Origin: RGEC01 sp964626685
Lineage (GTDB): Bacteria; Bacteroidota; Bacteroidia; NS11-12g; UBA955
Direction: 5' to 3'
Assembly: GCA_964626685.1 (NCBI GenBank)
Contig: CAZVJY010000004.1
Location: 1-64,000 of the forward strand
Length of the DNA stretch: 64,000 nucleotides
Shown: in pieces, positions 34,675 through 42,553 of the stretch
How positions within the stretch are numbered: position 1 is the stretch's first letter
How the letters are laid out: every line of letters begins with the position of its first letter
The notes under the pieces: generated by a model
What the model was told of the DNA's origin: nothing
Databases searched by the model: none
Seen by the model: only the letters and a program-made list of their open reading frames with translations
Made by a program: the position numbers and the translations under genes

Positions 34675-35998
34675 GAATGGTTACTTTAATGCGGTTAATC
34701 TTGCGCAAGTCTGCAGCGTCGACCGTAAAGGAAAGATTTTTATAGTGAAAGGAATCGCCTCGCCCCGGTATTTTACCGGACAACTCTGTGATAAAGCCTC
34801 CCAGCGTTTCAGTTTCATCGCCCGCATCATCAAAAAACTGTATGGGCAATTTCGTAATTCTCAGAAAATCAACCAGTGAAATTTTGCCTTCAAAGAGGTA
34901 GGTGGTTTCATCTAGCCGGCTGTATTGCTCCTGTATTTCATCAAATTCGTCGTTTAGTTCGCCAAATACTTCTTCCAGAATGTCTTCAAGCGTGACAATA
35001 CCGCAGGTTCCCCCAAATTCGTCCACAACCACGGCCAGGTGATTTCGGTTGTGCCGGAACTCGTGCAGCAGGTCATCAATCATTTTGTTTTCCGGTACGA
35101 AAAAGGGCTGCGACATCAGCTTTTTCCATTCAAAGTTGTCGGACTCATTAAGGTATGGCAGCAGGTGCTTGATGTTCAGTATGCCAATGATGTTATCTAT
35201 ATTTTCCTGGTATACGGGCATCCTGCTGAAGCGCATCTCCTTCACAATTTCAATCAGTGCATGGAAGGAAGTGTCCGCTTCAATGCCAATCATGTCCATT
35301 CGAGGTTTCATGATTTGCCTGACCTGAATTTGGCCAATGTTTACAATCCCCTTCAATATTTCTTTCTCCTGCTGAGCATCCGCAGGGTCGGCGGCTATAT
35401 CAATGGCATGGCTAAGTTCTTCGGGTGTCAGTTCGGGTGTGCGCTGCTTGATGCGTCTTTCAATGAAGCTGCCCATTTTTACCAGGAGTCCGGTAAAGGG
35501 CCAAAGCAAGAACATAAAGGCACGCATGGGATAGCCCAGAAACCTGGCGGAACGTTTGTAATGCTGTGTCGCATAAACCTTCGGCATTAATTCTGCAAAA
35601 ATTAAGATAACGAGCGTTACGGCGATGGCATCGATGAAGAAACGCAACCAGGGTTTGTCTTCCAGGTCAAACAGAATCTCATTGAAGAGTGTTGACACCA
35701 CAACAAATGCAACCATACCAAGGCTGTTAAGTACCAGGATAGTTGCCAGCAGATGCTTGGGGTAGGCCAGCAGATGCAGAATGTTTTTTGATGATTGATG
35801 TTTTGAAGTTCGCAGGACTTCGATATCGCTTTCCCTGTGGCTGAAAAATGCGTTTTCAGATGCTGCACAGATGGCGGTTACAACCAAACACGCGAGCATG
35901 GCAATACCAAGTCCTACCATACCGGGAATATCGCCGTTTTCAAGTGGGCGCAATATGCCGGAAAGCAGGTTTATCGAATCAGGGCCGGGGTCATCCAT
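34655..35998 (-). CDS. gldE: Gliding motility-associated protein GldE (CorC/HlyC family)
   Basis: A 447-residue inner-membrane protein. The N-terminal CNNM/DUF21 domain has about four hydrophobic segments (around residues 27-46, 85-113, 125-140 and 155-175), with CAASENAFFSHRESD near 44. Two CBS domains lie at about 215-345 (MKPRMDMIGIEADTSFHALI and FVPENKMIDDLLHEF), and a CorC_HlyC domain ends the protein (about 360-440, FEGKISLVDFLRITKLP). The family is related to magnesium/cobalt efflux and hemolysin-C-like proteins; GldE supports GldD in Flavobacterium. It lies between ssb (17 bases upstream) and gldD (overlapping). Confidence 0.92.
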   Translation of the reverse strand: MDDPGPDSINLLSGILRPLENGDIPGMVGLGIAMLACLVVTAICAASENAFFSHRESDIEVLRTSKHQSSKNILHLLAYPKHLLATILVLNSLGMVAFVVVSTLFNEILFDLEDKPWLRFFIDAIAVTLVILIFAELMPKVYATQHYKRSARFLGYPMRAFMFLLWPFTGLLVKMGSFIERRIKQRTPELTPEELSHAIDIAADPADAQQEKEILKGIVNIGQIQVRQIMKPRMDMIGIEADTSFHALIEIVKEMRFSRMPVYQENIDNIIGILNIKHLLPYLNESDNFEWKKLMSQPFFVPENKMIDDLLHEFRHNRNHLAVVVDEFGGTCGIVTLEDILEEVFGELNDEFDEIQEQYSRLDETTYLFEGKISLVDFLRITKLPIQFFDDAGDETETLGGFITELSGKIPGRGDSFHYKNLSFTVDAADLRKINRIKVTIHEPAES

Positions 35999-36015
35999 AG
36001 ATTTTAAGGGTGGAA

Positions 36016-36468
36016 TTAAAACGGAAAATCATTGTTGTAATCCGGGCCTTCAGATGCGTTTGGTTCGCGGTTTTCAGTATTTCTGTAGTTGCTTTCGGGT
36101 TCACTTGACATGGTTTTGGGCTGGTTTTCGTCCTCCTCATGGCGGTTTAGCCCACCCATAGTTTGCATTTGCAGTACACGGATTTTTTTTATCTGTTTTT
36201 CAATGCCTTCCGCATCAGTGTATTTGTCGGTGCGGATTTTGCCTTCTACGTAAATGATATTTCCTTTTCTCAGGTAATTTTCGGCCAGTCTGGCATGGTT
36301 ATCCCAGAGTTCCAGGTTGTGCCATTCGGTATTTTCCATTTTCTGTCCGTCTTTGGTGTAATAGTCGTTTGTGGCCAGTGTGATGTTGGCCACCACACGA
36401 CCGTTGTCAAGATGCCTTACGACGGGGTCTTTGCCTAGCCTTCCCAATAAAATAACTTTGTTAATCAT
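36016..36468 (-). CDS. ssb: Single-stranded DNA-binding protein
   Basis: A 150-residue SSB. The OB fold occupies residues 1-105 (MINKVILLGRLGKDPVVRHL, WHNLELWDNHARLAENYLRKG, IYVEGKIRTDKYTD). A flexible polar linker follows and the protein ends in YNNDFPF, the acidic-aromatic tip that recruits replication and repair partners. It covers single-stranded DNA during replication and repair. It sits 7 bases after mutY and 17 before gldE, the usual Bacteroidota neighbourhood. Confidence 0.95.
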   Translation of the reverse strand: MINKVILLGRLGKDPVVRHLDNGRVVANITLATNDYYTKDGQKMENTEWHNLELWDNHARLAENYLRKGNIIYVEGKIRTDKYTDAEGIEKQIKKIRVLQMQTMGGLNRHEEDENQPKTMSSEPESNYRNTENREPNASEGPDYNNDFPF

Positions 36469-36475
36469 ATCTTAT

Positions 36476-37519
36476 TTACCTTACTTTTTCTAAAAATTTT
36501 AGCATGAGCCTGTGAACAGGAAACGCATCTATTTCTGAAATTTTAACCTTGATTTTGTCTTGGAGTTTCTCTTCTACAATATTAGCTTCTTTGCACGAAA
36601 ATTGCCAGAGCGTTGCAAAAATAGTTTGGTGCGTGAGCTGATGTTTCAGCGTTACTGGTTCAATGATTTCAGTCTCTTCAGGTAGTTTGAACCATTCATG
36701 AAAGGGATTGACTGCGTTGTCACTTACAGCGCCTTCTGTGTTCGGGAATTCATATAGGCCTTTCCAAATGCTGTCGGTTGGTCTTTTTTGCAGCCAGGTA
36801 AAGGTATCGGACTGTATGAAAATATAATCCAGCCGCACCATTTTCGCGGGTTTTTTACCGGTTTTAACCGGTAGTATTTTTTGCAGGTTATTTTCTTTCG
36901 CCACACAAACCTGCTCAAACGGACAAGCCTGACAGGCAGGATTGGCGGGTGTGCAAACCGTAGCGCCTATTTCCATCATGGCCTGGTTGAAAAGGGCTGG
37001 AGGGCAGGGTTGCATTTCCGTCAGAAGCAATTCATGTATTTTTTCATCGGACGATTTCGTGCCAATGGGGTCGTGTAAACCATAAAGCCTTGATGCAACC
37101 CTTCTTACATTTCCGTCAATGGCAGGAATGCGGATGTTGAAGGCAAAGCTGCCCACAGCAGCAGCCGTGTAGTTGCCGATTCCAGGAATTTTTTTTAATT
37201 CTTCAATTGTATCCGGAAAAATCCCTTGGTGTTTTTCAACGATGATTTTTGCAGCTTTCATCATATTCCTGGCCCGACTGTAGTAACCCAGTCCCTGCCA
37301 AATCTTTAATACTGCATCCTCAGGGGCCTCCGCCAGTGATTTTATCGTAGGGAAATTTGTAATAAAATTGTAATAAAATGGAAGACCCTGCACCACACGG
37401 GTTTGTTGAAGAATAATCTCTGAAACCCATATAAAATAAGGGTCTGAAGTGCCTCTCCAGGGTAAGTTACGGGCGTTTTTATTGTACCAATCTGCTAGCC
37501 TACATTCCATTCTTGTCAT
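36476..37519 (-). CDS. mutY: A/G-specific adenine DNA glycosylase MutY
   Basis: A 347-residue base-excision repair enzyme that removes adenine mispaired with 8-oxoguanine. The HhH-GPD core has WVSEIILQQTRVVQGLPFYY (catalytic Glu region), helix-hairpin-helix KKIPGIGNYTAAAV near residue 109 and the catalytic Asp in PAIDGNVRRV near 131. The [4Fe-4S] loop is intact with spacing Cys-6-Cys-2-Cys-5-Cys (CTPANPACQACPFEQVC) near 195. A NUDIX-like 8-oxoG recognition domain follows from about 230. It is the first gene of the leftward unit with ssb, gldE and gldD and is divergent from the HU gene. Confidence 0.95.
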   Translation of the reverse strand: MTRMECRLADWYNKNARNLPWRGTSDPYFIWVSEIILQQTRVVQGLPFYYNFITNFPTIKSLAEAPEDAVLKIWQGLGYYSRARNMMKAAKIIVEKHQGIFPDTIEELKKIPGIGNYTAAAVGSFAFNIRIPAIDGNVRRVASRLYGLHDPIGTKSSDEKIHELLLTEMQPCPPALFNQAMMEIGATVCTPANPACQACPFEQVCVAKENNLQKILPVKTGKKPAKMVRLDYIFIQSDTFTWLQKRPTDSIWKGLYEFPNTEGAVSDNAVNPFHEWFKLPEETEIIEPVTLKHQLTHQTIFATLWQFSCKEANIVEEKLQDKIKVKISEIDAFPVHRLMLKFLEKVR

Positions 37520-37586
37520 AATTATGCAAATATTTTATATTGTTTGGTTTTTATTTGCTCAAACAAATTTCCCCCCAACAAAAGAA

Positions 37587-37895
37587 ATGACAAAATCAGA
37601 AATCGTGAATGAGATTGCGGTCCGCACAGGACTAGAGAAGACGGCCATTGCTGATACCATCGACAATTTATTTGTGGTTGTGAAGAACGCTATGGTTGGT
37701 GGAAACAACATCTATCTTAGAGGATTTGGTACTTTTGAATTAAAATTGCGTAAAACCAAAGTGGCCCGCAATATTAAGCGAAATACCAGCTTGGTTGTAC
37801 CTGCCCATTATGTGGCCAGATTCAAGCCTGCCAAAGAATTTGCCACCCAGGTAAAAGACAGCAAAGTGCTTACCAAGCGTGTAACAGGCAAGTAA
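37587..37895 (+). CDS. HU/IHF-family DNA-binding protein
   Basis: A 102-residue nucleoid protein. TKSEIVNEIAVRTGLEKTAI forms the N-terminal helical dimerisation part, and YLRGFGTFELKLRKTKVARN with KRNTSLVVPAHYVARFKPAK forms the beta-arm that bends DNA. The arm has the intercalating Pro of the family in VPAHYVARFKP-type sequence. The ATG at 37587 gives the usual length; an in-frame start far upstream at 37449 would read through the mutY 5' end and is not credible. Whether it acts as HU or IHF is not distinguishable. It is the first gene of a short rightward group. Confidence 0.9.
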   Translation: MTKSEIVNEIAVRTGLEKTAIADTIDNLFVVVKNAMVGGNNIYLRGFGTFELKLRKTKVARNIKRNTSLVVPAHYVARFKPAKEFATQVKDSKVLTKRVTGK

Positions 37896-37909
37896 TTGCC
37901 ATAATTTGA

Positions 37910-37921
37910 AACCTTAAGGTT
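37910..37921. repeat. Perfect 12-bp palindrome abutting a -7 element
   Basis: AACCTTAAGGTT is its own reverse complement and its last base is the first base of the TAATTTTG element at 37921. A palindrome in this position could be an operator, but a single copy is weak evidence. Confidence 0.5.
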
Positions 37922-37928
37922 AATTTTG
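37921..37928 (+). promoter_or_regulatory. -7 element TAATTTTG, 4 bases before a GTG start
   Basis: TAATTTTG is followed by CCGC and the GTG at 37933. The same 4-base spacing is seen before the genes at 9534 and 18731. It lies in the 37-base gap after HU. Confidence 0.5.
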
Positions 37929-37932
37929 CCGC

Positions 37933-38736
37933 GTGGAAAAAAAGCCCCGCGTTTTATGGATTGTAGTCATTTTGGCTTCGCTGCTAATCTTGCTGTATTT
38001 GCCAAAATTCAAAACTTCCTCCGGTTCACTCAAGCCCACATCAGCTGCTACAGCCAATGCCCAGGCTCTTCCACAGGAACCGGTCTCAAGGAACGACTTT
38101 GTTAATGCCTTATTCAGTGAATCAAGACCTCCTGAATGGATGGGCAAGATGTTGTTTCAGCCCTTAACTGATTTGCCTCAGGACACCCTTCAGAAAGCCT
38201 TGAAATGGGCAAATGAAACGGGTAATGCGCCCCTAGTGAGCTTTATCCAAAGCGCCCTCGCTGAAAAAGAGGGAAGCGAAGAAAATCTTACCACCGCTGC
38301 CAGAACACTGGTTTTTGCCGCATCGGAAAGTATCGATAACCCGGTTGTGGCAGCATATCTTTTTCAGCAGGGGAAAAGGTTGGTGGATGCTGTTTTGAAA
38401 TTGAATCCAAAAAACATTCCTGCACGCAATGCGCTCATCGTGTATCAGAGTGAATATGAGAATCAGCCCATGAAATTTTTGGGAACCCTGCGCGAAACCA
38501 TAGCCATGGATAGCAACAACCTGGAAACCCGTTTTTTGAGACTGAATTTGCTCAGAAAATCGGCTCAATGGAAAAAAGCTGCGGAAGAATGCCAAAAATT
38601 AATATCTTTGCAGCCCCAAAACCCTGTATGGTACTTCCAGGCAAGTGACGTGTACGGATTTATGGGAGACTCCGTCAGTGCAAGGATGTACCTGAATCTG
38701 GCGGTTAAAGTACAGAACAGAAATAAAACAAAGTAA
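37933..38736 (+). CDS. Membrane-anchored TPR protein
   Basis: A 267-residue protein starting with GTG. One N-terminal membrane helix (VLWIVVILASLLILLYLPKF, residues about 7-26) is followed by a Ser/Thr/Ala-rich linker and a helical C-terminal domain with TPR-like repeats: about 150-180 (AAYLFQQGKRLVDAVLKLNP), 184-215 and 220-262 (RKSAQWKKAAEECQKLISLQ, ASDVYGFMGDSVSARMYLNL). It should face the periplasm or outside of the inner membrane. The order HU - TPR - small basic peptide - RNase E/G is one I associate with Bacteroidota, but the protein has no known function. Confidence 0.78.
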   Translation: MEKKPRVLWIVVILASLLILLYLPKFKTSSGSLKPTSAATANAQALPQEPVSRNDFVNALFSESRPPEWMGKMLFQPLTDLPQDTLQKALKWANETGNAPLVSFIQSALAEKEGSEENLTTAARTLVFAASESIDNPVVAAYLFQQGKRLVDAVLKLNPKNIPARNALIVYQSEYENQPMKFLGTLRETIAMDSNNLETRFLRLNLLRKSAQWKKAAEECQKLISLQPQNPVWYFQASDVYGFMGDSVSARMYLNLAVKVQNRNKTK

Positions 38737-38738
38737 AT

Positions 38739-38828
38739 ATGCCAAGCGGTAAGAAAAGAAAACGTCATAAAATTGCGACCCACAAGCGCAAAAAGCGCCT
38801 TCGCAAGAACAGACACAAGAAAAAATAA
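38739..38828 (+). CDS. 29-residue highly basic ribosome-type peptide (AURKAIP1/COX24, mS38-like)
   Basis: A very short gene between the TPR gene (2-base gap) and RNase E/G. It encodes 29 residues, starting MPSGKKRKRHKIATHKRKKR, of which about 18 are Lys, Arg or His; there are no acidic residues. The core RKRHKIATHKRKKRLRK resembles the C-terminal KRRK-x-K-x-x-x-HK-x-RK tail of the mitochondrial ribosomal protein mS38 (AURKAIP1/Cox24), and short proteins named 'AURKAIP1/COX24 domain-containing' exist in Bacteroidota. Such a peptide would be expected to bind rRNA, near the decoding region if it acts as mS38 does. The resemblance is seen by eye; the ribosomal role is an inference. Confidence 0.8.
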   Translation: MPSGKKRKRHKIATHKRKKRLRKNRHKKK

Positions 38829-38852
38829 TCATCCGAACTAAGGTCAACCCCC

Positions 38853-40406
38853 TTGTCCAACGAATTAGTAATCCATAAAAATTCGTCAGGGATTGAAATA
38901 GCCTTAATCAGCGGTAAAAAACTTATCGAGTTCCATAAGGAGTCATCGGGCTCCTCGTTTCAGGTCGGTAATTTTTATCTGGCGAAGGTCAAGAAAATTT
39001 CTCCAACCCTGAATGCCGCCTTTGTCGACATTGGTGCGGAACGCGACGCTTTTCTTACCTATTTCGATCTGGGTCCAAATGTCTTGTCGGTAAAGAAATT
39101 CACCCATCTGGTTCAGCATGGAAATATGCAGCAGGCCGATTTGGAGCGTTTTAATCTGGAGCCACAGACAGTAAAGACAGGGAAAATAGGCCAGGTTTTG
39201 AAAGTGGGCGACCGCATTCTAGTGCAGGTTGTCAAAGAGCCCATGTCTACCAAGGGGCCAAAGGTAACCTGCGATATCAGCCTTGCCGGCAGGTATTTTG
39301 TGTTGGTTCCTTTTACCAACTCCATCTCCATCAGCAAGAAAATCGGAAGTCCTGCCGAGAAGAAACGCCTTCGTGACCTGGCCACATCCCTGAAAACCGA
39401 GAATTTTGGTGTTATTATCCGAACGGTCAGTGAAGGTGTTGAAATTGAAGAACTGGACAGGGATTTGCGTGGACTAATCAAAAAATGGGATGAATTAAAA
39501 AACAACCTCAAACAGGCCAAACTAACCGATCTTGTGCTAGGTGAGGGAAACAGGCTGTATACCCTGCTGCGCGACATGCTGAATGATTCATTTACCCAAA
39601 TTGCGGTGGATGATCAGACCCTCTTGCAAGATTTGAAATCTTACCTGCAGCGAATTTCGCCCGGAAGTGAGAAAATACTGAAGATACATCAGGGTAAAAA
39701 CCACATTTTCGACCAGTTTCAAATCAACCGAGCCATTAAAAGTTCTTTCGGTAAGAGTGTTACCTTCAGCGGTGGTGCCTATTTGGTAATTGAACACACC
39801 GAAGCACTGCACGTGATAGACGTAAACAGTGGCAACACTAGTTTTGATCCGCAAAACCGCGATGAAAACGTGATGAAGGTGAACATGGAGGCGGTGGAAG
39901 AGGTGGCGCGTCAGATAAGACTCAGGGATATGGGCGGAATCATCGTGATCGATTTTATCGACATGAAGGACCCCAAAAAACGCAACGAACTTCATAATGC
40001 GCTGCGTACAGCCATGAAAACCGACCGCGCAAAGCACACTATTCTGCCCATGAGCAAGTTTGGTCTGGTGCAGATTACCCGCGAACGCGTACGCCCTGCC
40101 ATGGAAATTACCACCAGCGAGGTTTGCCCCTCCTGCAATGGCACCGGACGCATGGAGAGCAGTGTTCAGCTGCTGAATAGGCTTGAAAATACTGTTTCTT
40201 ATCTGTGGGACAACATGAACCACAAACACCTGAAACTGAAAGCACATCCATTGGTTACAAACTATCTCAAACAGGGTTTAATCAGCATTCGTCTAAAATG
40301 GTGGTTTAAACACAAGCGATGGCTGAAACTGGAAGACGCCCCCAATTATGGCCTGTCGCGTCTTGAATTTTTCGATGAAGCCGGCCACCCAATCGTGGGT
40401 GAGTAA
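38853..40406 (+). CDS. rng: Ribonuclease E/G family endoribonuclease
   Basis: A 517-residue RNase E/G catalytic protein without the long RNase E scaffold, so closer to RNase G. It starts with TTG (SNELVIHKNSSGIEIALIS). The S1 domain (residues about 35-130) contains NFYLAKVKKISPTLNAAFVD. The DNase I-like catalytic part has HVIDVNSGN near 313 and IIVIDFIDMKD near 347, whose Asp residues bind magnesium. The zinc link CPSCNGTGRM near 427 supports dimer formation. It cuts 5'-monophosphorylated RNA and matures rRNA or degrades mRNA. It is the last of the HU-TPR-small peptide-rng group. Confidence 0.93.
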   Translation: MSNELVIHKNSSGIEIALISGKKLIEFHKESSGSSFQVGNFYLAKVKKISPTLNAAFVDIGAERDAFLTYFDLGPNVLSVKKFTHLVQHGNMQQADLERFNLEPQTVKTGKIGQVLKVGDRILVQVVKEPMSTKGPKVTCDISLAGRYFVLVPFTNSISISKKIGSPAEKKRLRDLATSLKTENFGVIIRTVSEGVEIEELDRDLRGLIKKWDELKNNLKQAKLTDLVLGEGNRLYTLLRDMLNDSFTQIAVDDQTLLQDLKSYLQRISPGSEKILKIHQGKNHIFDQFQINRAIKSSFGKSVTFSGGAYLVIEHTEALHVIDVNSGNTSFDPQNRDENVMKVNMEAVEEVARQIRLRDMGGIIVIDFIDMKDPKKRNELHNALRTAMKTDRAKHTILPMSKFGLVQITRERVRPAMEITTSEVCPSCNGTGRMESSVQLLNRLENTVSYLWDNMNHKHLKLKAHPLVTNYLKQGLISIRLKWWFKHKRWLKLEDAPNYGLSRLEFFDEAGHPIVGE

Positions 40407-40459
40407 TGGTGCATTGGACACCGTGTAAAAATCGTACTTTTCCTGCTCCGTTCTGGATG

Positions 40460-40467
40460 TAACTTTG
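40460..40467 (+). promoter_or_regulatory. -7 element TAACTTTG, 7 bases before metG
   Basis: TAACTTTG followed by CAACCTC precedes the metG ATG at 40475, in the 68-base gap after RNase E/G. Confidence 0.5.
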
Positions 40468-40474
40468 CAACCTC

Positions 40475-42553
40475 ATGAAACGCATTACCGTTACTGCTGC
40501 CTTGCCTTACGCCAATGGCCCCGTTCACATTGGCCATGTAGCCGGAGTTTACCTCCCGGCTGATATTTATGTGCGTTACCTGAGAAACTGTGGACGGGAA
40601 GTGATTTTTATATGCGGCAGCGATGAACACGGAGTCCCCATCACCCTTCGGGCCAGAAAAGAAGGAATTACACCGCAGGAAGTGGTGGACCGTTACCACA
40701 ATATTATTGGCAAAAGCTTTAAGGATTTTGGCATAGGTTTCGATATATACAGCCGCACCAGTAACGATATTCATAAACAAACAGCGCGCGAGTTTTTTGC
40801 CGATTTATTCAGCAAAGGAGCCTTCACCGAGGAAGTAACCGAACAATATTTCGATCCGGAGGCCGGACAATTCCTTGCCGACCGCTACATCGTGGGAACC
40901 TGCCCGGTCTGTGCCAATGAAAACGCCTATGGCGACCAGTGCGAACAATGCGGCAGCACACTGAGTCCCGCAGAATTAAAAAACCCGCGCAGTGCCCTCA
41001 GCGGTGTGCCACCGGTAATGAAGCCTACCCGCAACTGGTTTTTACCATTGGATGAGCTTCAAAAGTCGTTTCTGAACGATTATATTGGTGGTAACACTCA
41101 CTGGAAGTCCAATGTGCTGGGACAGTGCAAAAGCTGGCTTAACGAAGGCCTTAAACCCCGCGCCATGACCCGCGATCTGGACTGGGGTGTGGCATTGCCC
41201 GATTTGCAGGGACATGATGCCGCTGACCTGGCAGGAAAAGTGCTGTATGTATGGTTCGAAGCACCCATCGGCTACATCAGCGCCACCCGTGAACTGCGCC
41301 CCAATGACTGGCAGGAATGGTGGAAAGGCGACACCCGCCTGGTGCACTTCATAGGAAAAGACAACATTGTTTTTCACTGCATTATTTTTCCGGCTATGCT
41401 GCACCTGCGTGGCGATGGCTTTGTTATTCCGCAGGATGTTCCTGCGAATGAGTTTTTAAACCTGGAAGGTAAAAAAATCAGTACCAGCCGCAACTGGGCG
41501 GTTTGGTTGGATGAATACCTGCAGGAACTGCCCGGCAAACAGGATGAACTTCGCTACGTGCTTTGCAGTATTGCACCTGAAACCAAAGACAGCGAATTTA
41601 CCTGGAAAGATTATCAGGCGCGGGTAAACAATGAGCTGGTGGCCATTCTGGGCAATTTTGCCAATAGGGTAACCGTGCTTACCCAAAAGTATTATGATGG
41701 CAAAGCACCCGGATTCTCAGATACTCATTTTTCAGCGCAAATTGCTCAGGTGAGAAGCGAGATTGCGGGTTTGCGCAAGGAGTTGTGCGTTGCCACGGAA
41801 GAATACCGCTTTCGCGATGGCTTGGCTGCACTCATGAATATAGCCCGTGCCGGAAATAAGTTTCTGGCCGAAACAGAGCCGTGGAAACTCCAGAAAACCG
41901 ATCCCGAGGCTACCGCAACCGCCATGGCTTTTGCCCTGGAAATTCTCGCGAATATTGCCATTGCCTGCGAACCCTATTTGCCGCATACCCACGAAAAACT
42001 CTGTGCCCAGCTGAATCTGTTGCCGCTGGAATTTGTGGTTAGGGCTTTCTGGAACGATGGCACATTGCTGAAGGCTTTTGCCGAAGGACATCCCCTGGGC
42101 GAACCGGGATTGATTTTTACAAAAATTGAAGATGAACAGATGGCTGTTCAGTTAAAAAAACTACAAGATACCTCCATGGAAAACAACACAATTGTAACGG
42201 CTTCGCAGGAAGAAACAAAGTCAAAGCAGGAAATTACATACGATGACTTTGCCAAGCTGGATTTGCGGATAGCGGAAATCAAGGCTGCTGAGAAGGTGGA
42301 AAAAGCCGATAAGCTGCTGAAACTTACCCTGAATGTAGGTGGGGAGGAGCGCACCGTGGTAAGTGGCATAGCACTGCATTTTCAGCCTGAAAACATCGTT
42401 GGCAAACAGGTTCTGTTCCTGGCCAATCTGGCACCGAGAAAAATGCGTGGCATCGAAAGTCAGGGCATGATTCTGATGGCTGAAGATGCCGATGGCAAAC
42501 TGGTGTTTGTTGCTCCTTCAGAGACAGTGCAGACAGGTAGTTCAGTTAGTTAG
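40475..42553 (+). CDS. metG: Methionyl-tRNA synthetase with C-terminal tRNA-binding domain
   Basis: A 692-residue class I synthetase charging tRNA-Met. The HIGH motif is in ALPYANGPVHIGHVAGVYLP near residue 9 and the KMSKS motif is the variant GKKISTSRNWAV near 333. The connective peptide carries a zinc knuckle (CPVCANENAYGDQCEQCG near 145). From about 582 an EMAP-II/Trbp-like domain (YDDFAKLDLRIAEIKAAEKV, NLAPRKMRGIESQGMILMA) adds tRNA affinity and dimerisation. Length is normal for the long bacterial form. The stop overlaps the stop of the convergent HExxH gene by 8 bases. Confidence 0.96.
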   Translation: MKRITVTAALPYANGPVHIGHVAGVYLPADIYVRYLRNCGREVIFICGSDEHGVPITLRARKEGITPQEVVDRYHNIIGKSFKDFGIGFDIYSRTSNDIHKQTAREFFADLFSKGAFTEEVTEQYFDPEAGQFLADRYIVGTCPVCANENAYGDQCEQCGSTLSPAELKNPRSALSGVPPVMKPTRNWFLPLDELQKSFLNDYIGGNTHWKSNVLGQCKSWLNEGLKPRAMTRDLDWGVALPDLQGHDAADLAGKVLYVWFEAPIGYISATRELRPNDWQEWWKGDTRLVHFIGKDNIVFHCIIFPAMLHLRGDGFVIPQDVPANEFLNLEGKKISTSRNWAVWLDEYLQELPGKQDELRYVLCSIAPETKDSEFTWKDYQARVNNELVAILGNFANRVTVLTQKYYDGKAPGFSDTHFSAQIAQVRSEIAGLRKELCVATEEYRFRDGLAALMNIARAGNKFLAETEPWKLQKTDPEATATAMAFALEILANIAIACEPYLPHTHEKLCAQLNLLPLEFVVRAFWNDGTLLKAFAEGHPLGEPGLIFTKIEDEQMAVQLKKLQDTSMENNTIVTASQEETKSKQEITYDDFAKLDLRIAEIKAAEKVEKADKLLKLTLNVGGEERTVVSGIALHFQPENIVGKQVLFLANLAPRKMRGIESQGMILMAEDADGKLVFVAPSETVQTGSSVS

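Noticed and set aside
37449..37586. Longer N-terminus of the HU protein from 37449
   Set aside because: It would overlap the mutY 5' end and add 46 residues not found in HU proteins; the ATG at 37587 gives the standard start.
39588..40247. Minus-strand open frame of 219 codons inside RNase E/G
   Set aside because: Shadow of a conserved catalytic domain; no own promoter or family resemblance.
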